A stretch of DNA of 64,000 nt from Haliotis asinina (taxonomy: Eukaryota > Mollusca > Gastropoda > Lepetellida > Haliotidae): positions 53,716,843-53,780,842 of the forward strand of contig NC_090282.1 of the NCBI RefSeq assembly GCF_037392515.1, written 5' to 3'. How positions within the stretch are numbered: position 1 is the stretch's first letter; every line of letters begins with the position of its first letter. This document shows positions 10,862 to 23,822 of the stretch, piece by piece. Below the pieces are notes generated by a model, which searched no databases, was not told the origin of the DNA, and saw only the letters and a program-made list of their open reading frames with translations. The position numbers and the translations under genes are program-made.

Positions 10862-11828
10862 GAGTGAGTGAGTTAATATTTCACGTCACATCAGCAATAT
10901 CTCAGCCATATTGTCACGAGAACATTTAAATGAAATATATGCATGTGGTAAAATCTGTCAATGAAGGACAGTAAAACAACTAGAATATCACAATTTCAAT
11001 TAAAACTAGCATGGAAAGTTAAAACTAATATCACTATTTAGACAATACAATATAAAAACAGACTATAGATCGCCAACAACAGAAGGTAGATCACCACACT
11101 AGGGACCATGGGGACTTACAGTACCTTTGCTACCTACATGGACCCTAGTTGGATTTACACCATCCCTTCCGCTGCTGGCGATTGTACGAAAAGTGAGCCA
11201 AAATTAAAAGAACTTGAATACTACGATTAAAAACCTGGTAGACGTAAATTTACTATGAATGTTTGTGGACTTACGTACCCTCTCAGGAGGACAATAATTT
11301 TACAATACTTCAACCCCCTTTGAGGGTACAGCCACCAACAATTCAAGTTACTAATTCAAAGTACCAATCATTAAAATACATCTATTTACAGAAACATACT
11401 ATTCAAAATTCAACCAAAAAATCAATTTCTTTAAAAAAAAACTATACTTAAATGAAAACTAACGCTGGTAAAAAGATAATAAAATTGTTTTAAATGTAAA
11501 ATACTTATCCCTAGTGATAGAGAATTCAACACAGTGAAACAGAATATACTTGACTGTAACTCTCTCATCACAAGGGATACAAAATGGAGGATCCTCACCT
11601 TTTAACAGGAACGCATGAGTATATCTAGTATGGCCAATAAGACATCGCCGTAAGATAACCTCTTCAAATCTGGACTGACAACCCAAGTGGGTATAACCAA
11701 TGTAAGGTTTCATCTCATGTAATTTATTGATACCCATTTGGGCGTCCCACTTCTTTTACATCAGATCACGGATATAAGATCTAATGGTGGCTTTGTAATC
11801 ACTATAAGGAATAAGAAGTGGTCACTGG
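10862..11828 (-). mobile_element. 5'-truncated LINE (ORF2 end and 3' UTR)
   Basis: Read on the minus strand, the coding end includes RSYIRDLM, a stop, then KKWDAQMGINKLHEMKPYIG, RCLIGHTRYTHAFLLKGEDP and the Cys/His tail PPFCIPCDERVTVKYILFHC (11737 to 11459). This is typical of the ORF2 C-terminus of mollusc non-LTR retrotransposons. A long 3' UTR follows, ending in a tail that reads AACTCACTCACTCA. At least one in-frame stop is present. The 3' end abuts the minisatellite at 10861, so it inserted into that array. Confidence 0.75.
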
Positions 11829-11834
11829 AAAAAA

Positions 11835-11945
11835 AGTTCACCTTTACAAGATTGTAAATCTCTTGTAAAGATGATGTTTACAAGACATTTACAAGCTTGG
11901 AAAGATGATATTTACAAGACATTTACAACTTGTAAAGATCCACAA
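11835..11945. repeat. cluster of TTTACAAG/CTTGTAAA palindromic words
   Basis: Repeated CTTTACAAG, CTTGTAAA and GATGATGTTTACAAGACATT words in both orientations form several possible short hairpins. A related cluster lies at 15888-15985. Confidence 0.6.
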
Positions 11946-13702
11946 GGGGAGATAACTGGTGGGTGATGTAAAACGGTCCGCAAGGCCTCAAATTCACACC
12001 TAATAAATTCCAAAGGCTAATTACAGTTTGACCCCTGGACATAATTAATGAAGTAATTGGGGCGTGAAATGAGAGTGGGACAGACCACTGTTCATTGGAG
12101 AGTGGTCACTCTGTTAGGGGTAGGATACTGATGCTCTTACCACATTGTTCGGTGGAGTGAAGATGCATGGTTGTTTCTTTCACTATGCGCAAGCTGTTTA
12201 GAAAAGAATTCTGACTCAGTATCCCACTTATTTTGTGTTTGGGAACAGTGAATAACAATACCATAAACAATGTCACCTTGTCACCTGTGATAATATGCTA
12301 AATGATAGAGATTGTGTTGTGATGACATAACACATGACAGTATATGTTGCTATGAATCATGCGGTCGATCCAACCTTTACCAATAGTACCAGTGATACAG
12401 ATGGGATAGGTCACCTTTTGAAATACTTTACAATCATATTTGATTTCTGTTGTTTCTTCCTTTCTGTGGTCAGCCAAGCAACAATCCACCATAATCCCAT
12501 AAAATCATTGAGGCATGAAGTCCAATAAGCCGAGTGAACTGTACCTAACTGAATAATTTTAGGCTTAGTGGGACTACACCTGTTGTACACAGGCTAGTTA
12601 CAGTTAACACATACTGCTATATTTAACGTAACTAAACAACAACCTTCAGGAATGGAACTCCATGACAGAAATGTCGCCTGGACAAATAACAGGTAAGAGA
12701 TTGGCATGGGAGGTTAAAGTAACTTGTTAAAAAAACCAACGTTTTCGAGGTGATAAATTTCATGCTGGACTGGGGACGTAAATTAATAAACTGAACATGG
12801 TGTAACATAGTGCTGGCCAGACACTGTCCCAAAGACATAGGGCATTATTGATATGTTGTATTATTTTGACAGGTTATCTCATGGAACGAAACTTTCTAAA
12901 AGGTCACATAAAAAAGGAAAACACAACTTTGCAGATTCTGATACCTTTCGATATGCAGTTACCGAAACAAATCATAGAAAATGCCAATTCAACCTATAAA
13001 GAAAAAAACCCCGCGAATTCGGAGTTCAAGCGATTCACTAAATTTCACCCAGCGCTGGGGGAAGAAGTTGTTTCAACAGTTGTGATGCGCTGCGCCCATA
13101 ACGCATGCGCAGTGAATAGGTTCGCGGAGCTTAAAACAGTATGCACGCCCGGAGTATGAGGTCGTGAGCAGTAGTCTAATCTTTGTTGTGTACACAAACC
13201 AGTAAATATTCTACTCGTTACATAAAAAAAACATGTTGATTGTAAGAAGCAGCCTCTGTCACAGAGAAAGCTTAATGTCTGATTTATAGACACCTATATG
13301 TATGGCTGCCTGTCTGCTAAAAACAATATGCAATACACAGCTTCAATCATTGACCACATGCCATTAAAACTTAACACCTATCAGGCTATACGCCATAAAC
13401 AAAATAAATTGATTGATGACTCATGCACCCGAGTCCTGTCTCAGCCACATTATGTAATAAAGCAGGTGTGATACTTGTACATATTACATGTTTTTTTATG
13501 TTTCTGGGTTGCAAACAAACTACATCCGTTTTTCATGGATGTCTGGATCTCACGGAAACTGGTGCAAACGCTTGTCAGTTTCAAGTCCTGCTTTGTACTT
13601 GGACGAATGACAGTTTCCAGTAGTTCACCATCTCTACTGAGATGATTTTTGATTGGATCGAACGCAAATTCAGAGATTTACAAACCAAACATCTCTACAT
13701 AC
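11946..13702. other. non-coding stretch, nothing firm
   Basis: Only short unsupported frames are present, including a 103-residue one at 12848-13159 without recognisable domain. No RNA gene is seen. Confidence 0.4.
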
Positions 13703-13818
13703 ATTCTTTATGGATAACAACATAGTGTATATGATTTTGTTTGACAACGGTATATCAATCCATACTGAAACGATGCATCATTGATATACAATACAAAAAG
13801 TTGACATCCACAAAGAAT
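13703..13818. repeat. short hairpin element, copy 1
   Basis: Inverted arms ATTCTTTATGGATAACAAC (from 13703) and GTTGACATCCACAAAGAAT (to 13818) enclose a loop with TTGACAACGGTAT and TACTGAAACGATG. It has the same arm and loop words as the copy at 33815-33948, which suggests a MITE-like family. Confidence 0.5.
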
Positions 13819-15884
13819 CTTACTTTCTTGTGACTCGCCATACTTCTAAAATGCACATCAAATACATCTTTCTGAACACACTATGGGCCCCACCTTACGA
13901 GCGCTCGGCGTATCAGCAAATGAAGCAGACAATCAGTTGCCGTCGTTACACTTGAGTGCTCATCCACCAGCTATGACTGGGTTTGGTCTCCCGTGGGCTT
14001 CCTTACGAGGGACGAAAGTCCAACTACAACCAGGGATACTCTACAATGCTCTACATAGGCTCCCTGGTACAACATATTGCACTTCTGAATCGCGATTGTA
14101 CGCTTTTAATTTTATTTATTTTCTTACAAACAGCAGAACTGATATAATGGAATATATGTTACTAGTACTTATAGTGGTGGAATATTTGACATGTTGATAT
14201 TTCATATGTTTTGGGTTTTTTTTATCTCGTGATCAATACTAGTAAGTTCTTATCCACCTTGTGCCTGTAAAATACACAGAATGGCCTTCGTTCGGCTTTG
14301 TGCATTGCCATTTTATTCATATGGCATAGGAACCATATTTGAGGTGTGACGAGTCACACTGCTTCCATTTCCCCCGCAACTCTACTGCATCTTTCTTGGA
14401 TAAAAATTTGGATAAAAAAACATTTTGAAATTGTTTCTGATGAGTTGTAGGCTGGTTTGACATCTTGCAGTGTCATCATCGCGATAATGCGCCGAGGAGT
14501 GGGTTGTTTAGGTGGTGAAAGTTGTAATGTGCTGAATTTGTTTCATGACGCATGAACAAGGAATTTAGCATATCATAACATTGAAATAAATTTGATGTTC
14601 GCTTGATAGTGCTCCATGGTCAATACTGCAGTGTTGATGGAAATGGTATTCTATAATGCGGAATTTGTTTCACTTTTATAATACTCATGTCTTTCATGCG
14701 AATTAAACTACCCCAAAACAAATAGACAGTGTCAAGTCCATCTTTAGATCTTAAGATCTGCCTACCTCTTCGTCACTTCTTCTTTTAGATTTGATACTAG
14801 ATATGATTGAAGAATTAACCTCGTGGTTTGTCATATCATAATCTTGTATTAGAACTTTGGTTTATTTACCTTTGTAAAGAGCATTCCACACATACAAACT
14901 AATTATATAAATATAGAGCATTTATGAGAATGTTATTGGTAAGATAATTATTTTTGGTGTCTTGATAGTAAAATTATGGACAAAGACAAATTAAAGACAA
15001 AAAACATCTTCAAGCAGAAAGGAAGACCATGACAGAGTATGGAAAAGTTTTTTCCCATCTTGTTGAGTCAGTTGTGTATAAAGTGAACTATCACTGTTGA
15101 CACTGATGATGTATGATTGTGTAGCACTTTAAGAATTTCTTATATTTGAGAAAGTTACCAAATGCAAAACAGAGTGTACAGTTATGGAAGTTATGTTTTA
15201 TGTTTGAATGATGAATTAAAAAATTATGTACGCCGAACATAAACAAACAAATTATAGACCGGCACGCACCATTTAAATATTCTGTAACATACTTCTTGCA
15301 AATGATTATATAAATCTTGTTACACAATGATTTGTATTAATTCATTTGAGTATTTGCTCCAATCTACACGTACTGACATCACAACCAATTATCTACTGAC
15401 ATGTTTATGAGATTTCTTCAATACGCCAATTGCATAACACCGTTAATGAGCACCAACATAAAAGGTCTAGTGACAGGTGTTATTTAGAGAATGCATATAG
15501 TTCCTACGGAGTAGAGTGGTAAAATCACCGGAATGAGCTTGGGATGATGATCTCGAACAAAGGCAAGACATCTGTTTTAACAGTCACAAGTACTTGGTAT
15601 ATAGATCAATGCTGGCCGTACACATCAACTTTCATGTTTTCATGCACCAGACGCAGTTGCATTGACATAAAGCACAAATGGGCTATACAAATTATGGCTT
15701 ATTCCTTTCCATTATTCCATTCAGCTTTCATGAATAAATATGCCACATGCAAGATCTATTATGCATATCAACAGTAAGAACTCTAACAGAACCAAAAAAA
15801 ATAATAAATTAGTAAGTATACAGAGTCATGGGGATTCTTGAGAAATGGCAAAATTGAAAGAAGTAGTGGTAAAATCCTTCCTAA
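13819..15884. other. non-coding stretch, nothing recognised
   Basis: AT-rich intergenic sequence. The 104-residue frame at 13883 and others show no domain or codon signal. Confidence 0.4.
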
Positions 15885-15990
15885 ATTTACAAAAGTTTAC
15901 AAGCCTTGTAAACATCACCTTTACAATCATTGTAAATGTTTGTAAATATGACATTTAAATTTTGTAAATTTTTGTAAATCACCATTTTTT
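15885..15990. repeat. second TTTACAA/TTGTAAA palindromic cluster
   Basis: Words TTTACAAAAGTTTACAAG, CTTGTAAACATCACCTTTAC and TTGTAAATTTTTGTAAATC form several overlapping inverted repeats. It lies just before the minus-oriented minisatellite array. Confidence 0.55.
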
Positions 15991-16065
15991 TCTTGTGAAC
16001 GTGAACACCCGAACTAACACTTTTCCATGTTTCATCCTCAACTTTGACTTCAGACTGACACCATA

Positions 16066-17469
16066 CAGACAGAGGCCTATAAAGTCATCATCCTGGGGGC
16101 AGAAATGGATCGTGAAGTCCTCCAGAGCCAGTGACGACTGCCATGAAGACACTGCATGGACGGGAAGGACGATGGGCGACTGCCACCATACCGACAGGGG
16201 CCCATAAAGGCAAGTATATATCTATTAACATCAACTCTTTCAAACTCTAAACTCTTCATTATCTTTAGTCTCAGCACTCTGGACATCATCATCCTGGGGG
16301 CAGAAATGGACCGTGAAGTCCCCCAGAGGCAGTGACGACTGCCACGAAGACACTGCATGGACGGGAGGGACGATGGGCGACTGCCACCATACCGACAGAA
16401 GTTCATAAAGGCAAGTATCTATCTATTAACGTCAATTCTTTCAAACACTAAACTCTTCATCATCTTTAGTCTCAGCACTCTGGACATCATCATCCTGTTG
16501 GCAGAAATGGACTGTGAAGTCCCCCAGAGGCAGTGACGACTGCCACGAAGACACTGAATGGACGGGAGGGACGATGGGCGACTGCCACCATAACGACAGA
16601 AGTTCATAAATGTAACTATAAATCTATTAACATCAACTATTTCAAACACTAAACTCTTCATTATCTTTACTCTGAGCACCCTGGACATCATCATCCTGTT
16701 GGCAGAAATGGACCATGAAGTCCCCCAGAGGCAGTGACGACTGCCACGAAGACACTGCATGGACGGGAGGGACGATGAGCGACTGACACCCACCATACCG
16801 ACAGAGGCCCATAAAGTCAAGTATGTATCTGTTAACATCAACTCCTTCAAACACTAAACTCTTCAATATCTTTACTCTCAGGACCCTGGAAATCATCATC
16901 CTGGGGGCAGAAATGGATCGTGAAGTCCCCCAGAGGCAGGGACGACTGCCACGAAGACACTGAATGGACGGGAGGAACGATGGGCGACTGCCACCATACC
17001 GACAGAAGTTCATAAAGGAAAGTATGTATCTAATAACATCAACTATTTCAAACACTAAACTCTTCATTATCTTTACTCTCAGCACTCTGGACATCATCAT
17101 CCTGTTGGCAGAAATGGACCATGAAGTCCCCCAGAGGCAGTGACGACTGCCATGAAGACACTGAATGGACGGGAGGGACGATGGGCGACTGCCACCATAC
17201 CGACAGAAGATCATAAATGTAACTATATATCTATTAACATCAACTATTTCAAACACTAAACTCTTCATTATCTTTACTCTGAGCACCCTGGACATCATCA
17301 TCCTGGGGGCAGAAATGGACCATGAAGTCCCCCAGAGGCAGTGACGACTGCCATGAAGACACTGCATGGACGGGAGGGACGATGGGCGACTGCCACAATA
17401 CCAACAGATTCCCATATCAGCATCCTGGGGGCAGAAATGGATCTTGAAGTCCCGCAGAGGCAGTGACGT
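16066..17469 (-). repeat. 201-bp minisatellite array, about 7 units
   Basis: The anchor GACATCATCATCCTG occurs at 16282, 16483, 16683, 17090 and 17291, with a variant at 16889, giving a 200-206-bp period. The sequence is the reverse complement of the units at 7780-10861. Because 201 is 67 x 3, a 67-residue repeated frame stays open through most of the array on the minus strand. I regard these frames as passive. The last unit runs without gap into forkhead-derived sequence. Confidence 0.92.
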
Positions 17470-17966
17470 TCGGTAACAGCAGTTTCCTTCGTCTTTCCAA
17501 ACGTTTCAAATCGGCACAAAAGCAACTTCGTGATGATTCTCCATTCCATCCTGCCAGTTCTTATGGACATTTACTCGGATTTTATGGGGATCCATCTCCT
17601 TACACAGGTTCCAACCCCCTCAGTCTCGCCTCCTTGTCACACTGACTGACCCAGACAAACACTTACAACTCATCGAACAAGCCTGATTCCAGTCCTTGGC
17701 TTATGGGATCTCCTACAGCCTACTCTCCATCAGCCAGCTACTACAACGCCAGCAGCATCAACAGCTCACTGACCGGCTCCCCTCTCTCCAGCTCTCCCAC
17801 GGGAAGCTCGTCCCTGAGTGGTGCGTATATACCTCAAGCTTCATCGTCCAGCTTTGAGAGGTCTATAAATCCTTATGATTCTCTGTACCAACGAATGCAG
17901 CAGTCACATCCCAGTGCTACAAAGTCCAATCAACCTTTGGGAAACCAATACACTAACTTTATGTAA
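17468..17966 (+). pseudogene. 3' fragment of a second forkhead gene
   Basis: Begins in the middle of the forkhead wing region ([19 protein letters not shown]), about 94% identical at the DNA level to the Fox gene from base 30827 over the first ~140 bases. The first frame ends near 17644. The next frame carries LTQTNTYNSSNKPDSSPWLM and [20 protein letters not shown], then a C-terminus (INPYDSLYQRMQQSHPSATK...YTNFM) not present in the intact gene. The DNA-binding helix 3 and everything N-terminal are replaced by minisatellite. A polyadenylation word AATAAA follows at about 18181. It is the remnant of a paralogue, not a simple retrocopy of the gene at 30.2 kb. Confidence 0.85.
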
Positions 17967-17969
17967 CAC

Positions 17970-19590
17970 TTGTGATATAGTATCGAAGTATACAATTACG
18001 CAAACCAAAGTGCTGCTGAGAGTGTTCCAACTGGGAGTGGAAGCTCTGATTGTAACAATGCAAACAATGCTTGGTTTCAAGGCACAATATGGATGTCTGT
18101 CTTGTCTAAATTACAGGTGGGTGGACGCTGGTAACCATGCTTTGTATTGTGCATGCATTCTAGCATATTAATTTAAATTTGAATAAAACTTGTGTGAATA
18201 TGCTACATTTCTTTCTGTTGATATCACCATTGTCTGAAGGACAACTATGCCATTGAATACAAATGAATTTACAACGATAAAACAACATAGCATAAGCGCA
18301 GACCACACCTTGATGTCGAGCTACAGATGCTTAAGACATAGTAGTGCAAAATGAATATGGTGGTCAAGAGAATTTCACAGTGTGCGTAGGAAGCTCAAGA
18401 TTTACTTTCCTTGGTTCAGCATTTCTAATAATAACGTGAGTGTTGGTTTAACAAGCCTGCCATTCCGGTTGCAAATGCGCTATGGTCAGCTTACATCAGC
18501 GTAAGACGTGGACCGGCGATACCAGTTTCAGTACGTTACACATCTAACCAGACCAGTAAAGACTCTTGTCCGCTTGAACACTGTCAGGTACGTACGACTC
18601 CTAGCTGTGGGTAAAACTGCATTGACATTAACTCTTCAGTCAAAGAACAGGAGGGGAGTATATCTATATACCACTCCAAAAGTAGGGGATATTGGATTTA
18701 TAAGATTGATGAAGCTAAGGGGGAAACAGATGATGAAGAGAAATTAAGGGAAAATGTTTCATCTTTATTCATATATATTGCTTTTTCTCGTAGTCATTAT
18801 CATTGGCTTGTGGCATGCTCGCAAAATGGCATATACCATACGTTTTCGTACTGTATAATTTTGGTTAATCGGGACATCCAGCCCATGTCACCCCATGGAT
18901 AGATCAACTTAGAATTTTACCAGCGAGTATTTAAATGGAGTCTACAAAGCATCAATGAAACTGTAAGTTTGTTGTTGCTAAAGCAACAATTCTCTAGGCG
19001 TTAGAATGTTTTGTTTGGTTTTCTTGGCTTTGGAATGATATACGGTAGGACAATGTAGATAAATTACGGTTACGGTTCCTATCGTCTTTTTAAAAATATA
19101 GGTTGAACATTATGTTGAAATTATTCTGCCTCGATCAGATCGGAGTATCTTGAGTAAATTCCGTTGTGGCACTTTGCCGTTATAAGTAGAAGTGGGACGA
19201 TATTCTCGTCCGACGTCTCCTCTTCATGAAAGGGTTTGTACTCGCTGAAGTAGCAAAGCTGTTGAGGACGAATTACATTTACTGATTAACTGTAATTATT
19301 ATTCAGATCTGCGATATGATCTTTGCAAAGAAGTAACTAATGTTCATTCTGCATTCACATCTATGTCAGCGGTAGGTGCAAACTGGTACTTCTACTTACA
19401 AATAACCATTTGGACAAGCTCCATTTGCGCACTCATACGTACTACGTTGGCGCGGAACGGAATATTTCAGTGGAATAGTTTATCAATGTATATTAATAAT
19501 AATGTCAACATATTTGCTGTTTATGTAATTTATGATTTTTAGCGTAAGAAAGTGAGTGTATGTAAGTTAGTGTCTTTTTGTAGGCTCGTG
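17970..19590. other. non-coding stretch, nothing recognised
   Basis: Intergenic sequence downstream of the forkhead fragment. The 79-residue frame at 18508 lacks any domain. Confidence 0.4.
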
Positions 19591-19591
19591 C

Positions 19592-19594
19592 GCT

Positions 19595-19638
<44 letters not shown>

Positions 19639-19658
19639 CTTGTGTGTGTGAAGGTGCA
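19592..19658. repeat. (TG)n microsatellite
   Basis: GTGTGTGTGTGTGTG tract with a CGCGCGCG interruption. The antisense His/Thr-rich frame is a by-product. Confidence 0.9.
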
Positions 19659-19659
19659 T

Positions 19660-21425
19660 GCGTTTGTGTTTGTGTAAATGTTTGGACTTGCATGGGTGTG
19701 ATTTTATTACCATTGTTTATATACAGCTGTGAGATCTTTGTCTCATAGACCGCATGCTGCTTTTAAATTCCTTTAAGAATGCAATTTCTTATTTTAGTGA
19801 ATTGCAATTTGTGACACATTAATAAACTATACTTCTTCTTTTCACTGATATCCCGAACACCCTTGCGGGCAAAAAAAGCTTGTCATTCAACTTTGATTTA
19901 TCTTAATACGAATGCTTTATTTGAATGTTTCTATGCGTATGTTAGAGGACTGGTGTATCTCCATGTAATCTGACCCCTAAATACTGTGTACATGGATACA
20001 CATCCAATGCCTAAGTCAAATTTAGACCTTTTAGAAGACCTAATTGAACAGTTCCTAACAGTTTAGTGGAAGCCACGATGTCGATACCGCTGGAATATTC
20101 GTGGTTTTGGTGTGAAACAACGAGTTCATAAAAGAGGGTAAATGTTTATTTAAGTGTCAGGTAAAATTACAATCATAACAATACAATTAATAAGAGAATA
20201 CAAAAAACACACCATCATGCACATTCCAGAATGAAAACATATTTTAGAACCAAAAAAGTTAAAAGCGCAATCGCAACTACTCCGATCAGCCACACTGACG
20301 CACGCATGCACACTCGCACGCAGTCACGCAATTCTCCATATCGTCCTCATACAGTTATAGTTTCTGTGCAAACAAGTTCCTCAATTATTTAAGTTCGTCC
20401 TAATTATTTAAGTGTCACATGATATACATTACTAAAAGTGTCAGAAAAAAATAGTTAAAATGTGTAATATCATCCGACCACATGACTTACGAGACACTAT
20501 CACCGAGAAAATCGTAGATAACACCAAACCACGTGTATGCATATGCTGCAGTGAAGTATTGTGCTCCTGCAGACATTATGACAGATAGTATTACAGGAGT
20601 TATATCAGACTTGTCGTCATTCACCACACACCTATGAAAATATGCTCAGCATGCCTCGTGCACTGTCAATCCTCAATTTGAAATTATCAACGGAAATACA
20701 GAAGATTAGTGGTCTTAAGACTGCCACTTGTGTTAAGACGCCGAAACAACATGTGAAGGAATCTTTCCTTGCAAGACACTCTGTATCAGCCTAGGAACGT
20801 GCAAGTCCTCATTTGTATGACTGAAGGTTGTTTATGTAATTGAATGTAAATCAAGTTTACGCGATTCAGATTAAGCCAGCTGTGAAATTGGCTTATAGTA
20901 TTTGCCGCATACAAGAATGACGTTCTTGACGCCATCTTACTCGCTTGAATCGAGACCAGTGACGACCATCTATATTTACATAGGCTAGTGTCGATATTCC
21001 ACGCGGTAAACGAATGCCTCACATTGTTACAACCGAATCTTAGTTGGACAGAGAAAGCAAGGTATAATTGGATCAATATTGTGCCTACTCCTAACAACAG
21101 TGATAATCTGTATTTGATAAAACAATAGAAATTCTCTAAGTCGTCCGCAATTTTAATCCTAATCCAGTTTTGATTTAACCGTGCTTCTTGTGCGGCCACA
21201 TGAAAGGTCTGGCATTAACGGGTGACCCTGTTACCACTCAATGGGACATGTAGGTCTGGTAATGATGTGCCTGGCCCCTACATAACAGCAAGATCAAGCG
21301 CCTGCGACCAGCACTTTTCACTCAGCAAACTAGGAATATTAGCAATATTTTGCAAAATAACAATGTCTCATCTCAGTACCACGCACGAGTGTAACATTGC
21401 GTATTATCTGGTTTAATGTATCATG
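19660..21425. other. non-coding stretch, nothing recognised
   Basis: AT-rich sequence. The 137-residue minus frame at 20786-21199 has no recognisable domain. No RNA gene was found. Confidence 0.4.
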
Positions 21426-21429
21426 CTTG

Positions 21430-22157
21430 TGTCATAGACTAAAGCATTTCAATAAGTTTCCTTAAAACTTCATTTATTCAAACAATCTATTTGTTTCAAT
21501 ATAAGTCCAAAGTGCACCGAAATTCTATCCCCTTTGTCTATGTAATGTATTCGGCAAACATTCGGTGTATCCCCTCTTATCATAAACCCCCCTCCGGGCA
21601 GGACCCTTAATTCTCAAACGCTATCAATACATGTCAGTTAACACCTCCCTACGTCGGCGAATCTTACGTATGTACATGTGCATGGGTCAGTGATCTTGGA
21701 CAATGTGACGTAATGGCCCTGTGTATAAAAACCTGACTGATATGGTCAGTCGACAGACCAACCGGCGGGACCATCCAGCGAGACCAACCAGCAAGACCAA
21801 CCATGGAGACTAGATCATCGACAGAAGTGGACGGATTGTGCGTCTAGTCGGGGTGTCGGCCAAGGCCGTCGCCCCACCTACGACTACGTCGACGATGAAG
21901 AATCGCCGTCGGACTTCTGAATGTGTGTAAGTGACAGAGCGGGTCTCCACATCGGGATCATTGGCCATTCAGTCCTGATGTGCGTTCTGTCACATGTTTA
22001 CCACTGTATTTTACCATTTTGACCATCCTTCGACCAAACAGTAATAAAACATGGCTGCTGCTGTCTTCATCTCTAACACCGACTCATGTCCTCCCTGTCT
22101 CTAGTCCACCATCCTAAACTACCACCTGAGAGCGACCACGACGATCGCTCTTGGACA
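21430..22157 (+). repeat. LTR 1 (first element, 5')
   Basis: Starts TGTCATAGACTAAAGC and ends CGCTCTTGGACA. It contains a TATA-like GTGTATAAAAACC (about 21720) and a polyadenylation word AGTAATAAAACATGG (about 22040), as expected for U3-R-U5. Confidence 0.85.
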
Positions 22158-23822
22158 GATGGTGGAGAAATATCCGGGTAGCGTGAGTTTGCTGTGACTC
22201 ACGCACGATTCCCCTACCCTAACTCGCAGCAAAGCAACCGGTAGTTTAGAGATGGTGGTTGACAAGAGCAGCGTCAACGTCGGGCGCTATCTTGGCGGAA
22301 GAACGAAGACATCAGACAGTCAGCCGACCTTTCATCAACGAGAGTGCAGCCCATAACCAGCAACCTTCTCTAAATCATCGAAAGCAGCAAGACGCAGCAA
22401 GCCCATGTGTGAGTACAACAAATATCAACGTCATCCGTCAAGATCAAGTAAGCGAGTTTCAAGTATCTGCAGCAAGTACTCCATAATATGTGTGTGACAA
22501 TACATGTGAACGTTTGTTCGAACTATCTCAGAGTTTTATAGTGACTGTATATGTTTCCCTCGGACATTCTTGTACATGTCAGGTATGTCAATCTTCTCCA
22601 GCCATTGTTTCATATGTATTTATATGTGTCATATTTTTCATCTACTGAGTACTTATTGCTATCTGTATGTGATGTTATGAGGCGTACATCTTTATTAGAT
22701 TAAGTTTTTGAAGTCGGTTAGGCTCTTACTTTACTACATATCCTTGCATATACACATTTAATGCAGATCAACGCTATCTGCGGGTTCCGAGTCGTCCCAC
22801 TCAAATCAGACTCCCGGTTTCAAGGATTTTTCTAGCAATTTGTTCCTCTATAACTATTACTATGGACAGTAGCTTATAACGAGCTATGCAATACTGTAAT
22901 TACTCTTCGTGAAAACGTCTAAATCTTTTTATGTGGTAAAAGCAGTCGTAGAAGTATAATAAGCTATGTCTCTCCAAGCTTATTTGATGGAGACTGTTTA
23001 TCCAGTCTACATCCTACTTCTTCGTTTTGCCAACGTGTTTGTGCTTAGTTATGATACCGGCGAAAATTTAGTATCCATGTGCATAATACTTTCTATGGTA
23101 ACTGGCACACAATATACAATTCGCTAAAATATCTTTGAGCCAATTTCACTTGAATTAATTTTTCATCAACTTTCGGTTTAGACTTTTGAAGTTGGTTAGG
23201 TTTATTTTTTTTTTCATGCCAATTCTACTTTTAGTGCAGATCACATCTACATCTGCTAGCCTTGTCGAGTCTAGGCTCACCAATATAAGACTCCCAATTT
23301 CAAAGATCTTACTGTTGTCATGAAAATATTACATTCAAATGCAAACGACGACGCATTACCCACATTCTGTTTTTGTTCCTGTAAGTCATACGTGTACTTA
23401 TCAGTCAGGTATTCCGACTGTATGGGCGACCGCGAGCAAGAGTTTGCCGCTCGGTGGAAACGTCCAATGTTTTATTTGTACGAGCTGGATAGCCGCTCAC
23501 CTGTGTTGTTGTACGAGCTGGATAGCCGCTCACCTGTGTTGTTGTACGAGCTGGATAGCCGCTCACCTGTATTTTGTGTGTACACGTCCGATATTGTTAT
23601 TGTTTTGTTTCGCCTGACCATTGTTGACAATTCGATTCATGTATTACCTTTGACGTTCCCGTATATGCCATTACGATTATGTGACTTATGATCGATGCCT
23701 GTACTAGATATTGTCAACGCGTCAACGTTTCATCCAATTCACTGTATACTTTTATATCCAATATTGTCACTATTCTTAAAAAGCGCTTTTGAGGACAAAA
23801 GCTCCACGACGTTCAGGGGTGT

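Noticed and set aside
12848-13159. 103-residue plus frame
   Set aside because: No recognisable family and no splice or promoter context.
16419-17415. Long minus-strand frames with 67-residue repeats (143 and 257 residues)
   Set aside because: They run through the 201-bp minisatellite, whose unit is a multiple of three. There is no start context, domain or gene structure.
16066-17469. CRISPR-like regular repeats
   Set aside because: Units of ~201 bp are contiguous and fully repeated, without unique spacers, in a eukaryotic genome. They form a minisatellite.
17703-17966. Independent 87-residue gene
   Set aside because: It is the C-terminal part of the broken forkhead paralogue, starting at an internal Met.
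20786-21199. 137-residue minus frame
   Set aside because: No domain, no codon bias visible, no upstream signals. Judged chance.
23320-23691. 123-residue frame inside the LTR element
   Set aside because: It overlaps the 30-bp tandem repeat and shows no gag, pol or env feature. The other element has a different length here.
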